Positions 27,333 through 36,297 of a DNA stretch of 64,000 nt are shown in pieces. Positions within the stretch are counted from its first letter, which is position 1, and the number at the start of each line of letters is the position of its first letter. This DNA comes from Coprobacillus sp. Lineage in GTDB: Bacteria; Bacillota_I; Bacilli_A; RFN20; CAG-826. Under the pieces are notes generated by a model. That model was not told the origin of the DNA and ran no database searches. It saw only the letters and a list, made by a program, of their open reading frames with translations. The position numbers and the translations under genes were made by a program. The stretch spans positions 1 to 64,000 of the forward strand of contig JAJQAG010000003.1 of the NCBI GenBank assembly GCA_021203905.1. Direction: 5' to 3'.

Positions 27333-29228
27333 TTAAGAAAGAAATGAGAAATTAGAGCCAACATAATCTGAGGCAAGTAAAGATCCACCCTTACCTTTAA
27401 TGTAATCATAGACAATATCACAAGGATATTTCTCTAGCTCTCCTTTAATCACAAATGGATCAGAGGAAGCGAAGAAATTGTCATATGCGCGATTAGTGCC
27501 AGTGTGGAAGGCAAGATAATCACAGATAGCAATAGTATAGGTATCGGAATAAGTAGCATTTATCGAGAGACTACTATCAGGGGAGTAATAGTAATTAGAC
27601 TTTGCCACAGTGGATAGTTCAATCCCAGTTACCTCCATGATGATGGTCTTATTAAAGAAGGGATAAGCATCAAGAAGGTTTCTGTATGTCACATCTCCTT
27701 TATATAGTTTCGCTCTCGCCTCATTACAGATCGCCACATCAATAGAATATCCACTACTAGTCACATATTCATACATTGCTTGTGCAAGCATATTCGGGGC
27801 TTCTTTTGTATCAGAGAAGGTAGAGTCAATACTGCCCACAATCTCATTGCCCTTATTCTTTATCTCATCATCACAGTAGGTATCAATTAATTCTCTTGTT
27901 CTTATATCTTCTATATAGGTTTCACTAACTTCACTGGTAGAGAGATTCTCAATAGTGTTATAAGTAACCTCTCCACTATCATAGGTAAGGGAGATGTGAG
28001 AGAGATTCTGATTATTATCTCCAGAATTAGCATAGGCTAAGCCAGACATTGTTCCATATGTGGCCTTATGATCGTGCGCAGTAAAGGCCGCATCAACATA
28101 TGGCTTTCCACTGACATCAGAGACCTTTGATAAATCTCTCATGGTGCTTCTTTCATCACTTGTTCCGGCGTGCATAGACGCAATAACAAGGTCACAACCA
28201 AACTCGGTTCTTAATCGATCTGAATATTCAATAATCGCGTCTTCTTCATAAAGGAACTCAATATCATCCACCATCGTGGAGGTAATAGAGGTGATTTGTC
28301 CTTTTCCGATTACTCCAATGATCCCGATCTTTAAACCATCTTTCTCTACGATTGTATATGGTTGAGCGTAGTTCACTATCTCCTCCGTATCTCTATACAC
28401 CACATTCGCGGCTAAGTAGGGAACTTGACTATGACTCTTATTCTCTCTTATAACCTCTTCTCCCCAATCCCACTCATGATTACCAAGGGTAAAGGAGACA
28501 TAACCAACCTCATTTATGATTTCATTAAGAAGCGCTCCATAGTTAAAGTTAGACTCATATGTTCCCTGCCAGAGGTCTCCATTAGAAAGAAGGATACTAC
28601 TTCCTTCGCAATTCTCTATTTGCTCATAGATGAAAGAGACATATTCAGGCATAGAGGGAAGAGTTTCACTATTATACTGAGTTTCTTCTAAGACTCCGTG
28701 TTGATCACCATTGGCAAAGAAATCAATGGTTATCGGAGTGGTCACTACTTCTGGATTAAGGTTATCAGTGGTGTCTTTTCCGAAGGTGATATCCACCCAC
28801 TGCTCTTTTGTGTCACCATCATAAGTAACCTTAATGTTATAGTATCCACTTTTAAGGATATCCACTTGATTATCGTTATATAAGGTAACATTATTGCCAA
28901 CAAAGGCTTCAGAATCAGTGTTGTAATTCTCTATGATATATTCTCCCTCTTCGGGGATAATCTGAAAGACATCACCCACACTTAAATATAGGTCAGTGAC
29001 CTCTTGGACATAGCGGTAACGAGAGGACTCAATAGTCTTAAGGGCCACTCCGCTATCCTTATCATAGTTAAGACCGTTGACATAAGAGCCATAACCAACG
29101 AGATACATGGGCTCTCCTCCGATAGCGGCGCAGACACCCTTACAAGAATAAGGACTCTTGTTATTACAACCCGCTAAGAGAAGGGTTAGAGCGGTTAAAG
29201 ATAAAGCGATATAGTGATGTTTCATCAT
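27333..29228 (-). CDS. Second secreted 5'-nucleotidase / metallophosphatase lipoprotein
   Basis: 631 aa from MMKHHYIALS. Lipobox LLAGC (Cys21). About 150 extra N-terminal residues form a beta-rich domain absent from the 25664 paralogue. The catalytic domain has NGDQHG, SNGDLWQGTYES, GNHEWDWG, ASMHAGTSDE and TAHDHK; the C-terminal nucleotidase domain follows. Note GNHEWDW where the paralogue has GNHDFDW; the metal-binding Asn/His are kept. The track start (29336) lies inside the upstream gene, so I start at 29228, 7 nt after its stop. No strong SD. It is co-transcribed with the OLD-type gene. Confidence 0.88.
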   Translation of the reverse strand: MMKHHYIALSLTALTLLLAGCNNKSPYSCKGVCAAIGGEPMYLVGYGSYVNGLNYDKDSGVALKTIESSRYRYVQEVTDLYLSVGDVFQIIPEEGEYIIENYNTDSEAFVGNNVTLYNDNQVDILKSGYYNIKVTYDGDTKEQWVDITFGKDTTDNLNPEVVTTPITIDFFANGDQHGVLEETQYNSETLPSMPEYVSFIYEQIENCEGSSILLSNGDLWQGTYESNFNYGALLNEIINEVGYVSFTLGNHEWDWGEEVIRENKSHSQVPYLAANVVYRDTEEIVNYAQPYTIVEKDGLKIGIIGVIGKGQITSITSTMVDDIEFLYEEDAIIEYSDRLRTEFGCDLVIASMHAGTSDERSTMRDLSKVSDVSGKPYVDAAFTAHDHKATYGTMSGLAYANSGDNNQNLSHISLTYDSGEVTYNTIENLSTSEVSETYIEDIRTRELIDTYCDDEIKNKGNEIVGSIDSTFSDTKEAPNMLAQAMYEYVTSSGYSIDVAICNEARAKLYKGDVTYRNLLDAYPFFNKTIIMEVTGIELSTVAKSNYYYSPDSSLSINATYSDTYTIAICDYLAFHTGTNRAYDNFFASSDPFVIKGELEKYPCDIVYDYIKGKGGSLLASDYVGSNFSFLS

Positions 29229-29235
29229 AAGTATT

Positions 29236-31167
29236 TTACTTCTTACTAATCTCACTAATGATATCAAAGATAGCGCTAAAGGCCTCGTAACTAATATGGT
29301 TAATAGGATCTCCGACAACAAGATTACAGAAGTCATTCTTTGAAAGCGCTACATTTGTGTTATCACTAACATTGAACTTATTAGGCATGGTTGTGGTCCT
29401 TACACCCGCGCTACTATCTAAGATATTAATCTTTGTGGGACCACACTTTCTCTTACTATGAGTCATTAAATCTTCTTTAAGATGATGACCCTCACTATCA
29501 AACTCATTCCCCATATAGAGTCTCTTCTCTATCCCATTAACCACTACTGGGGTTTTAATCTCTTCATCCGTGTAGTAGTGTTCAATACTTATTTGTGTAT
29601 CAATACTGGGGTTATCTTGACAATCTTTTAAACGATGTTTTGGAGTGGGGATTTTAAAAGCGTAGACATTATCTTCTTGCCAATAACCACGATCAGGAAG
29701 TTGATTGACAAAGCTCGACTTCTTTCCACTTCCGACGACATCTCGATCACAGATAATGATGTATTTCACATTAAGGATTCCACTAGGAAGAATCGAGATA
29801 AAGTCTTTTATGGTATTAAACTTCCCGTAACCCAGAGTTCCCTTTTTACCAAAATCAAGGGTGTTAAAGTTAAGGTCAAGATACTTTCCTTCTTGGTGGA
29901 ATAGATCTAGCGCTCTTTTAAGATGATAGGTATCAGTCTTCCCTTCAGTAATCACTAAAGGATTAGTGTTTCTAATACGACGCACCGCGCGAGTAAGAGC
30001 TTGCTGGACAACCTTACGGTCATTACTTACTTGATCAAAGGTGTTATACGCTCTTTCAAACTCACTGAATCTGGCGATAGAGACACTTCTTCCAGAGGGC
30101 ATCTCTATTAAATCATATTCATAGTTATGATCATTATGATACTTCTCCATTCCTGAGACAAAGAGGGGGGAGTGAGTGGCAATAATAAACTGAATCTTAG
30201 GAAACATTGCGATTAAAGAGGGGAGGACTTCATATTGTAAGTCAGTATCAAGGTGCATCTCAATTTCATCAATGGCCACTACACCAGAGATAGAATCCGC
30301 TTCAAGAGGAAGAGGTTCATTACTTCCTTCATCCGCATGACGAAGGATAGTGACAAACATATTAAAGAGGGTGGCCTCTCCACTAGAGAGTTGATTGAGA
30401 CTCTTTAAGATACGATTCTCCCCATTCTTCTTGTAGTGGATTTCATAACTATCTTGATGAGTGGTTTTAACGATTCTAAGGTTTTCACTTTTAGTGATCT
30501 TCTCTAAAAGAACTTCAAGTGTCTTTTGAGTGGAGAGGGAACCACTACTGATAACACTTTGAAACCACTTGGTATTCTCTTCTTCATAACTAGAAGAGAT
30601 TATAGGGTTATATAATTCGTCTTTAAAAGATTGACCTATAGGGGGATGAGCGATTCTTTCACTAGGATAAAAGAGCATGATGTTATGAGTGAGAATCTCA
30701 CTCACTGCAATCTCACTACTTTGATCATTATCTAAATCGCAGTGGAGATATTTCTCATTATTGAGATTCTTAATCTTCTCTTTAGCATAAGGACGAAAGT
30801 TAAATTCTTTAATCTCCTCTTCTATTTCAGAGAAGTGATTACTAATATCCCTCATTCCTTCAAAAAGATAAAAATCACCCGCATTATCACGATATTTTGA
30901 TAAAACTAAACTATATTTCTCTCCCTCTCTTATATTTGTGGGAGAGACTAATTTGTAGTGTTCTGGATAAATCTCTCTCATCCTTAAGGAGGCGAGTTTA
31001 GTAAACTCCACAAAAGAATCAGCGAGATAAGAAGCAAGGATGGATTTCCCTGTTCCATTCTCTCCAATGACAATTAAAGGAACGGGGTCATCACCAACAA
31101 AACGAGGATGGATAACACACTTCCTAATAGGACCATTATTAAGAATCTTAAGACAATCTAGATACAT
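29236..31167 (-). CDS. OLD-type AAA ATPase / TOPRIM nuclease
   Basis: 643 aa. N-terminal ABC/SMC-like ATPase: Walker A GENGTGKS (35-42), signature-like LNQLSSGEATLF, Walker B VVAIDEIEMHLD (near 299), and the switch His in FIIATHSPLF. C-terminal TOPRIM-like domain: LVITEGKTD (near 405; metal Glu) and IIICDRDV (near 474; Asp-x-Asp). This is the overcoming-lysogenization-defect layout shared by phage P2 Old and GajA. No UvrD-like GajB partner or reverse transcriptase is adjacent, so it would be a stand-alone class 1 type. A defence role is plausible but unproven; position next to nucleotidases could also suggest nucleic-acid housekeeping. Confidence 0.85.
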   Translation of the reverse strand: MYLDCLKILNNGPIRKCVIHPRFVGDDPVPLIVIGENGTGKSILASYLADSFVEFTKLASLRMREIYPEHYKLVSPTNIREGEKYSLVLSKYRDNAGDFYLFEGMRDISNHFSEIEEEIKEFNFRPYAKEKIKNLNNEKYLHCDLDNDQSSEIAVSEILTHNIMLFYPSERIAHPPIGQSFKDELYNPIISSSYEEENTKWFQSVISSGSLSTQKTLEVLLEKITKSENLRIVKTTHQDSYEIHYKKNGENRILKSLNQLSSGEATLFNMFVTILRHADEGSNEPLPLEADSISGVVAIDEIEMHLDTDLQYEVLPSLIAMFPKIQFIIATHSPLFVSGMEKYHNDHNYEYDLIEMPSGRSVSIARFSEFERAYNTFDQVSNDRKVVQQALTRAVRRIRNTNPLVITEGKTDTYHLKRALDLFHQEGKYLDLNFNTLDFGKKGTLGYGKFNTIKDFISILPSGILNVKYIIICDRDVVGSGKKSSFVNQLPDRGYWQEDNVYAFKIPTPKHRLKDCQDNPSIDTQISIEHYYTDEEIKTPVVVNGIEKRLYMGNEFDSEGHHLKEDLMTHSKRKCGPTKINILDSSAGVRTTTMPNKFNVSDNTNVALSKNDFCNLVVGDPINHISYEAFSAIFDIISEISKK

Positions 31168-31219
31168 ATGTTTCTCTTTCTTAAATTATAAATCATTCAT
31201 TAGAGAGAGAATAAGAAAA

Positions 31220-31237
31220 AGCACCACGAATGGTGCT
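31220..31237 (-). terminator. Terminator after the Ig-like lipoprotein gene
   Basis: Minus strand AGCACCA-TTCG-TGGTGCT followed by TTTTCTTATTC. It ends the long ABC/nuclease operon or its last gene. Confidence 0.9.
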
Positions 31238-31261
31238 TCTCTTATTATCAGAGATAATTAA

Positions 31262-32581
31262 TTACTCAACAGCATAGAGTTGGGCTACGATTGGATTACT
31301 ACCATAGACAAGAGCAATCTCTTGGTATGTGCTAGTGGATTGTAAGCCTAAAGTACAAACGGTGCTATTAAGGGTAACTTGTAATCCATTGATAGTTGAA
31401 TTCCAAACAAAGGTTGTGGTGACATCGGTGTAACCACCACCAGTACTTGGAACGCTAGTCCCAAAGATACATGTGTAGTTAGTCCCATTATAATACGCAT
31501 AGAAGGTTTGAGTGGCGCTATTCTTTGTGAAGGTGATGGTGTAACCATCACTAGTTTCACCAGTATCATAAGAAGCAACATTACTATCGTTCACCGAGGT
31601 GAGAGTCACTGCTACAGCCTGACCAATATCAGTGGTAACATCAAGATAGTAATTAGACTTAATGCTACCATTGAAGTAGTATTGAATGTTATCAAGAACA
31701 ATACCTAAATAGTAACTAGTACCCGAACTAACACTGGTCACAGGGGTGGCTAAGGTGGGAGTATACTCAGTAGCGTCATTTGGATCTAAGAGATAAGCGT
31801 GCTGATAGGTATTAATACCAGAAATACTGCTTGCAAAGAGACAATGGTAAGTAGAATGCCAACCTAAATAATAGGTTGCTTGTGCATTCACCCAAGCATC
31901 ATTACTAGCATAGTAATAGATTGGGGTGGGTGTTGTCACAAGCTGTAAATCTTGATAACCATCGACTTCAATAATGCAGACATAGTAGGTAGTGCTATCC
32001 TTGGTGTAGGTCATGTAGTAAGCATCATCACCTTCGGCTTCACTTAATGTCACTTTGACAGCGGTGCTGAGACTAGTTTTCATTTCACCTTCATAGGTGT
32101 AGTCACTTACTTGGTTACCGGTGAAATAATAAGTGATGCCACTGACATCTTCCGCTAAATAGTATTCCTTACCAAGTTCGTAAGGAAGAGCGGGGGCAGC
32201 TTCAACAGTAATGTCAACAGAGTCTTTTTCTTCACCATATTTTGCGGTAATGGTTGAAGTCCCTTCACCAAGTGGATAGAGATAAGTTCCAGAAACGCCC
32301 ACAACATCGGTGTCAGAAGACTCGACAGTAAGATCGCCACTGCTGATGAGAGCGGAGACATTGAATTCTTCGTCATCACAAGTGAACTCAATCTGTCGTG
32401 TGGAATCGTTAATGTGCCACTCTTCTTGTAACTCGTCTTTGTTAGAGATGGCGAATCCTGATCCGGAAGATGATCCTTCGGTAGGCGATCCTTCGGTAGA
32501 ACCGGAACCGGAATCACAACCCGCTAAACAACAGAGACCAATGCTACAAAGAGCAACTAGAGAAATAATTGTTTTTTTCAT
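31262..32581 (-). CDS. Surface lipoprotein with Ig-like domain and internal repeats
   Basis: 439 aa. Lipobox CLAGC (Cys22), then a Ser/Gly/Glu linker (SPTEGSSSGSGS-like). Residues ~60-130 resemble a bacterial Ig-like (BIG_2) domain (VVGVSGTYLYPLGEGTSTITAKYG). The remainder contains two tandem copies of a Tyr/Thr-rich unit, recognisable by YYLAEDVSGITYYFTG and YYLGIVLDNIQYYFNG about 165 residues apart, each followed by a T-x-A/T-V-x-V-T-L segment. Function unknown; the beta-rich repeats suggest adhesion or ligand binding. SD AGGAGGG is strong. A G9 hairpin lies in the region before the gene. Confidence 0.8.
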   Translation of the reverse strand: MKKTIISLVALCSIGLCCLAGCDSGSGSTEGSPTEGSSSGSGFAISNKDELQEEWHINDSTRQIEFTCDDEEFNVSALISSGDLTVESSDTDVVGVSGTYLYPLGEGTSTITAKYGEEKDSVDITVEAAPALPYELGKEYYLAEDVSGITYYFTGNQVSDYTYEGEMKTSLSTAVKVTLSEAEGDDAYYMTYTKDSTTYYVCIIEVDGYQDLQLVTTPTPIYYYASNDAWVNAQATYYLGWHSTYHCLFASSISGINTYQHAYLLDPNDATEYTPTLATPVTSVSSGTSYYLGIVLDNIQYYFNGSIKSNYYLDVTTDIGQAVAVTLTSVNDSNVASYDTGETSDGYTITFTKNSATQTFYAYYNGTNYTCIFGTSVPSTGGGYTDVTTTFVWNSTINGLQVTLNSTVCTLGLQSTSTYQEIALVYGSNPIVAQLYAVE

Positions 32582-32621
32582 GTTTTCCCTCCTAAATAGA
32601 TAACAATTATTAAGTGTGATA

Positions 32622-32655
32622 GGGGGGGGGTGCTTTATTTATTAATAGACCCCCC
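32622..32655 (-). promoter_or_regulatory. GC-homopolymer hairpin before the lipoprotein gene
   Basis: Minus strand GGGGGG, a 19-nt A/T-rich loop, then CCCCCCCCC. It lies 40-75 nt before the start codon of the 31262 gene. There is no T-run, so it is not a standard terminator. A second palindrome, CTAGAC-AAGA-GTCTAG, is at 32668-32683. Confidence 0.55.
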
Positions 32656-32710
32656 ATAATATAATCACTAGACAAGAGTCTAGAAATTACCATGAAAAAG
32701 AATTCTTATA

Positions 32711-33181
32711 CTATTGTATAAACACCTCATCATTAATATCTTTGAGTAATTGAGTGTAGTGATGTTTCTTGGTAACACCTCGATAGACATATATACCCCC
32801 AATTACTAAGAGAACAAGACCCACGACAAAGAGAATCATACTGACATAGAATTCCACACAAGTGGGATCAATCATTCTTTGATTAGCGGGTTTTGCGCTT
32901 AATATAAGGAAAATGGCCGCGATGATTACCGAGATGGCGCCAAGACAAACTTGGCACATCCCAATAGCAAAGGAGTTATTTCCTCTTTGGTATTCCGCAT
33001 GTGCGGCTCTTGAGAGAGACTTAAGGTCCCCCTCATCAAGGTTATGATGAATATGCGCACCACAACGAGGGCACGAATAAACCACTTCAGTGTTCTCATC
33101 AATCTCTGTACTAACATCAGAGACTAATTTCTTCTGAATCTTCTTTTCGTTTATTTCTTTCCCACAATTAGAGCAATACAT
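32711..33181 (-). CDS. Zinc-ribbon membrane protein
   Basis: 156 aa. A zinc ribbon split by an insertion: CSNCGKE at the N-terminus and CPRCGAH about 35 residues later, then two hydrophobic segments (about 72-95 and 112-135) and a charged tail. I start at MYCSNCGK (33181): the SD AAAGGA lies 8 nt before this ATG but only 2-3 nt before the track's start at 33187. It follows the nuclease gene by 18 nt in the same operon. Function unknown; similar in layout to the 25235 protein. Confidence 0.78.
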   Translation of the reverse strand: MYCSNCGKEINEKKIQKKLVSDVSTEIDENTEVVYSCPRCGAHIHHNLDEGDLKSLSRAAHAEYQRGNNSFAIGMCQVCLGAISVIIAAIFLILSAKPANQRMIDPTCVEFYVSMILFVVGLVLLVIGGIYVYRGVTKKHHYTQLLKDINDEVFIQ

Positions 33182-33199
33182 ATTCATTTTCCTTTCTAG

Positions 33200-34747
33200 T
33201 TATGCGTCTTGGAGATCTCCTGTATCAGAACCTGTCTCTGCCGCTTGCCACAAGAGATCACTAGCGTCATTAGGCATGACAAGGATAATCTGATTACCAC
33301 TTGAGGTTATATGGAAGGTCAAGGCGCCAGAGAACTTGAAGTAGCTACCAACGAAATCATCTTCTGTCGAGAAGATATCATTAGGACGATTAGGATTACC
33401 ATAGTAATTGAAGCCTAAGAAGACACTGAAACCGGTGTTTGAACCATAGCGTTCATCAAAGTAGAGATAGATATTATCACTATCTGTGATCGTGCAACCT
33501 TGGCAAAGCATATATTCATTTACTTCCACTCTCTGGTTGAGATAATCCCATTTACTCTCACTAGAACAAATGGCAAGGAATTCTTCTTGACTATAGGATT
33601 CCACATCTAACATATGACCACCATCAACACCAGGGATGTTATTTTCTTCTGCGGTCAAGACGATTTGAGCATCTTGTGGAGAGTATGATGTCGCTGCGGG
33701 GAATCTTCCTGCGACATCAGTAATCTGGAAGCCATAGTTATCAGAATTCTGGAATAAGCCATAGAGTTGTAAATAGGTGTTAGTAACGACATATTTACTA
33801 CGGACTTGGCTCATACCCGCAAAGATATTAATACCAGCCCAACATCCTTCTGTATAGGTATCAACACCCCAGTAATCATTCAAGTATTCGGCATCGTAGT
33901 AGTCCACTAAATAGATAGTGTTATTAGTGTATCCAGCGACCGTCCCTTGAATGAGAACACGGGTGTTATCCCATGGAGAGGAGTAGACTTCTCCATTCTT
34001 TCTCGCTTCAAGATCTTTAATGACTTCTTGATGGAGTTGGTAGAGAGAAACATAGGTATATTCTTCTCCTGGCCAATGAGGGGGAATAACATCATCCCAT
34101 AAGCAGAGCATATATTTCTCTGCTTGGTCTTGAGCGGCGTAGAATGTATCCACATAATCTGGCATGGAGAGGACATTCTTTACCCAGGAGAGACCCGCTT
34201 GAACAATCCAGAGATTAAGTAAGACTAATTCATCATAGGGGCAGTTCTCTTTATCAGAGACCCAGACAAGAGAGACATAACGAGAACCAGTGGAGTCATA
34301 CTCAGGTTTACCATAACCTTCTTGAGCGGTACTCACGACAATGGTCTTGGCTTCTTCAAGTTTCTCTTGAGTAAAGATAGAGGCTTCTTTACCCCATTTT
34401 TCAACATTACCTGTGGATTCAGGAGTATCGATACCATAGTATCTCGCTTTAATGGTGTCTTGACTCTTAGTGGAGTCTTTCTGCACGAAGTGAGTGGTGT
34501 CACCATCGATATAGAAGAGAACTTCAACCTCCGCAATACCATCGGTATAGAAGTCTTTACCTTGATAATCGTGGTTTAGTTTCACACTCCCATCATGTGC
34601 ATAATCGATAAATTTATTATCGATATATGGAGTGTAATTACCATCCTCATCAAAACGAGGATGATTGCTAGAATTGTCACAACCAGTGACCCCACCGACA
34701 AGCATCACGAAGACTGGTAATAATAACGCTAATTTACCTTTTTTCAT
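33200..34747 (-). CDS. Secreted staphylococcal-type (SNase) nuclease lipoprotein
   Basis: 515 aa. Lipobox VTGC (Cys23). Thermonuclease domain at about 70-230: YIDGDTTHF (Ca2+ Asp81/Asp83), ARYYGIDTPE (catalytic Arg102, Asp107 and Glu110) and GSRYVSLVWV (Arg156), so all catalytic residues of the family are present. Residues 240-515 form a second domain I cannot identify, with OB-fold-like strands. It should cleave DNA/RNA to short products at the outer membrane face. It lies 11 nt after an ABC solute-binding protein gene. I recall Mycoplasma nuclease lipoproteins (for example MPN133, mhp379) encoded beside ABC transporters, which supports a salvage role. SD GGAGG. Confidence 0.93.
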   Translation of the reverse strand: MKKGKLALLLPVFVMLVGGVTGCDNSSNHPRFDEDGNYTPYIDNKFIDYAHDGSVKLNHDYQGKDFYTDGIAEVEVLFYIDGDTTHFVQKDSTKSQDTIKARYYGIDTPESTGNVEKWGKEASIFTQEKLEEAKTIVVSTAQEGYGKPEYDSTGSRYVSLVWVSDKENCPYDELVLLNLWIVQAGLSWVKNVLSMPDYVDTFYAAQDQAEKYMLCLWDDVIPPHWPGEEYTYVSLYQLHQEVIKDLEARKNGEVYSSPWDNTRVLIQGTVAGYTNNTIYLVDYYDAEYLNDYWGVDTYTEGCWAGINIFAGMSQVRSKYVVTNTYLQLYGLFQNSDNYGFQITDVAGRFPAATSYSPQDAQIVLTAEENNIPGVDGGHMLDVESYSQEEFLAICSSESKWDYLNQRVEVNEYMLCQGCTITDSDNIYLYFDERYGSNTGFSVFLGFNYYGNPNRPNDIFSTEDDFVGSYFKFSGALTFHITSSGNQIILVMPNDASDLLWQAAETGSDTGDLQDA

Positions 34748-34758
34748 AAGATACCTCC

Positions 34759-36249
34759 TTACATAGCGAGCAGTGATCGACTAATCGCTGTCTCAAATGC
34801 ATCAGTAACCGAAGCGCTTCCTGTGAGGACTTCGGTAATAATACCACCGACCTGATCACGAAGTGTGGCACTTCCAGGGAATACCGCTGTGGTAAAGTAA
34901 TTCGTTCCGATATCATTGAGAACAACCTTGGCGGTGTCAGCGTATTCTTCACCTTCCTCGAGATATTCTAGATATTCATCTGTGGTGTAGGCACTTTGTC
35001 TCACTGGGGAATAACCCTCACTACCATAAGTGCATAACTCAACATTGACATCAGGATTAGTTAAGTATTTCATGAACTTCCAAGCGTATAAGTCTCTTTC
35101 ATCGTTCTCACTATCTTTGAGCTTTGGATTTCTTAATAACACGAGATCTGGTCCTTGGCAGACATAAAGGGGATTATCATTATCCGCGGGGACCGCACAA
35201 ACACCAACATCGAAAGAATTAGAAGAGGGGAGTTGATATCCAGTACCACCACTAGAACCAATGGAGAAGAGGGCCTTACCATCAACGAAGTAGTTAGAAC
35301 CATATTCACCAATCGCTCCTTTAGTTGTTAATACACCTTTATCGTGATATTCAGAAAGAGATGTTACCATCGCCTCCGCGGCAATCCTTGCATCCCCAGT
35401 TTGAAAGTCAATTGAACCTTTGTTAGTGACATAGTTCACTGAGGAGTATGGAATCTCATTTTGCATCATTTTGGTGATGAAGAGGTTACCATCGCTATCA
35501 TAGAAGACTGGATAGAAATCATCATCGATAGTATCGGGTTTATAACTACTTTCCCATTCATTAAGGAAGTAGTCACCAATCTTCATCAATTCATCCCAAG
35601 AAATACTAGAGAGGAGCTTATTATTATCAGATTCTTCACTAAGTTCAGGAATGTAATATTCACTAGTGTCCTCAAGTTGTCTCATATCATCGAGGAGTGG
35701 ATCCACAACATTAATGTTATAGAACATCACTTCTGTGGATTTCATAAGGGGGAGAGTATAGGTTCCCTCCACCACGAAACTCTGTCCTTCTTCAAAGTAC
35801 GCTGGAATAAAGTCACTAGTTCCTGTGGTGGTATCACCAAGCCACTTCTCTTGACCAAATCCCACTTCGGGATCATTGATATAATCATCAAGATTAACAA
35901 CGTGTTGACCACTATATTCTTCGGAATCAATATAATCCGCGACATGGTCAGGATAAGCCACAGCCATGGTCGGAACATTACCGGCGGCCCAACCTTGACT
36001 AATCTGGCTCAGAATATCATCATAACCACCACGATAGTTCTGATCGATATGAACTTTAACACCATCGTGTTCGAGGACGAGCTTCTCAAATTCTGTAATC
36101 TTACGAGCAAGAGTGTCTTGAATTGTCTTACCAAAGGTATGCCAGAAGACTACTGTAATACCATCGTCCTTTTGACCACAACCTGATAGTGCACTTACTC
36201 CAAATAAGGCTACTAGGGCTGTAAGAACAACTTTGTTCATTTTTTTCAT
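34759..36249 (-). CDS. ABC transporter solute-binding lipoprotein 1
   Basis: 496 aa. Lipobox ALSGC (Cys24). Family 1 (CUT1, sugar-type) extracellular binding fold: ITVVFWHTFGKTIQD start, AYPDHVADYI, and the late W-K-F-M-K-Y-L-T-N segment followed by GYSPVRQSAY, the usual end of these proteins. It is a paralogue of the 36298 protein (shared F-W-H-T-F, Y-P-D-H-V-A-D-Y, P-x-R-Q-S-A-Y). The ligand is not evident; CUT1 fold says carbohydrate, the adjacent nuclease suggests nucleic-acid fragments. SD AAGGAGG seven nt before ATG. Confidence 0.93.
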   Translation of the reverse strand: MKKMNKVVLTALVALFGVSALSGCGQKDDGITVVFWHTFGKTIQDTLARKITEFEKLVLEHDGVKVHIDQNYRGGYDDILSQISQGWAAGNVPTMAVAYPDHVADYIDSEEYSGQHVVNLDDYINDPEVGFGQEKWLGDTTTGTSDFIPAYFEEGQSFVVEGTYTLPLMKSTEVMFYNINVVDPLLDDMRQLEDTSEYYIPELSEESDNNKLLSSISWDELMKIGDYFLNEWESSYKPDTIDDDFYPVFYDSDGNLFITKMMQNEIPYSSVNYVTNKGSIDFQTGDARIAAEAMVTSLSEYHDKGVLTTKGAIGEYGSNYFVDGKALFSIGSSGGTGYQLPSSNSFDVGVCAVPADNDNPLYVCQGPDLVLLRNPKLKDSENDERDLYAWKFMKYLTNPDVNVELCTYGSEGYSPVRQSAYTTDEYLEYLEEGEEYADTAKVVLNDIGTNYFTTAVFPGSATLRDQVGGIITEVLTGSASVTDAFETAISRSLLAM

Positions 36250-36297
36250 ACATGAACCTCCTTATTTTTAAACAAAATAATCGATTTCTGCATATTT

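Noticed and set aside
35461-36186. 241-aa plus-strand ORF
   Set aside because: Antisense to the solute-binding protein gene; no SD and no recognisable motif.
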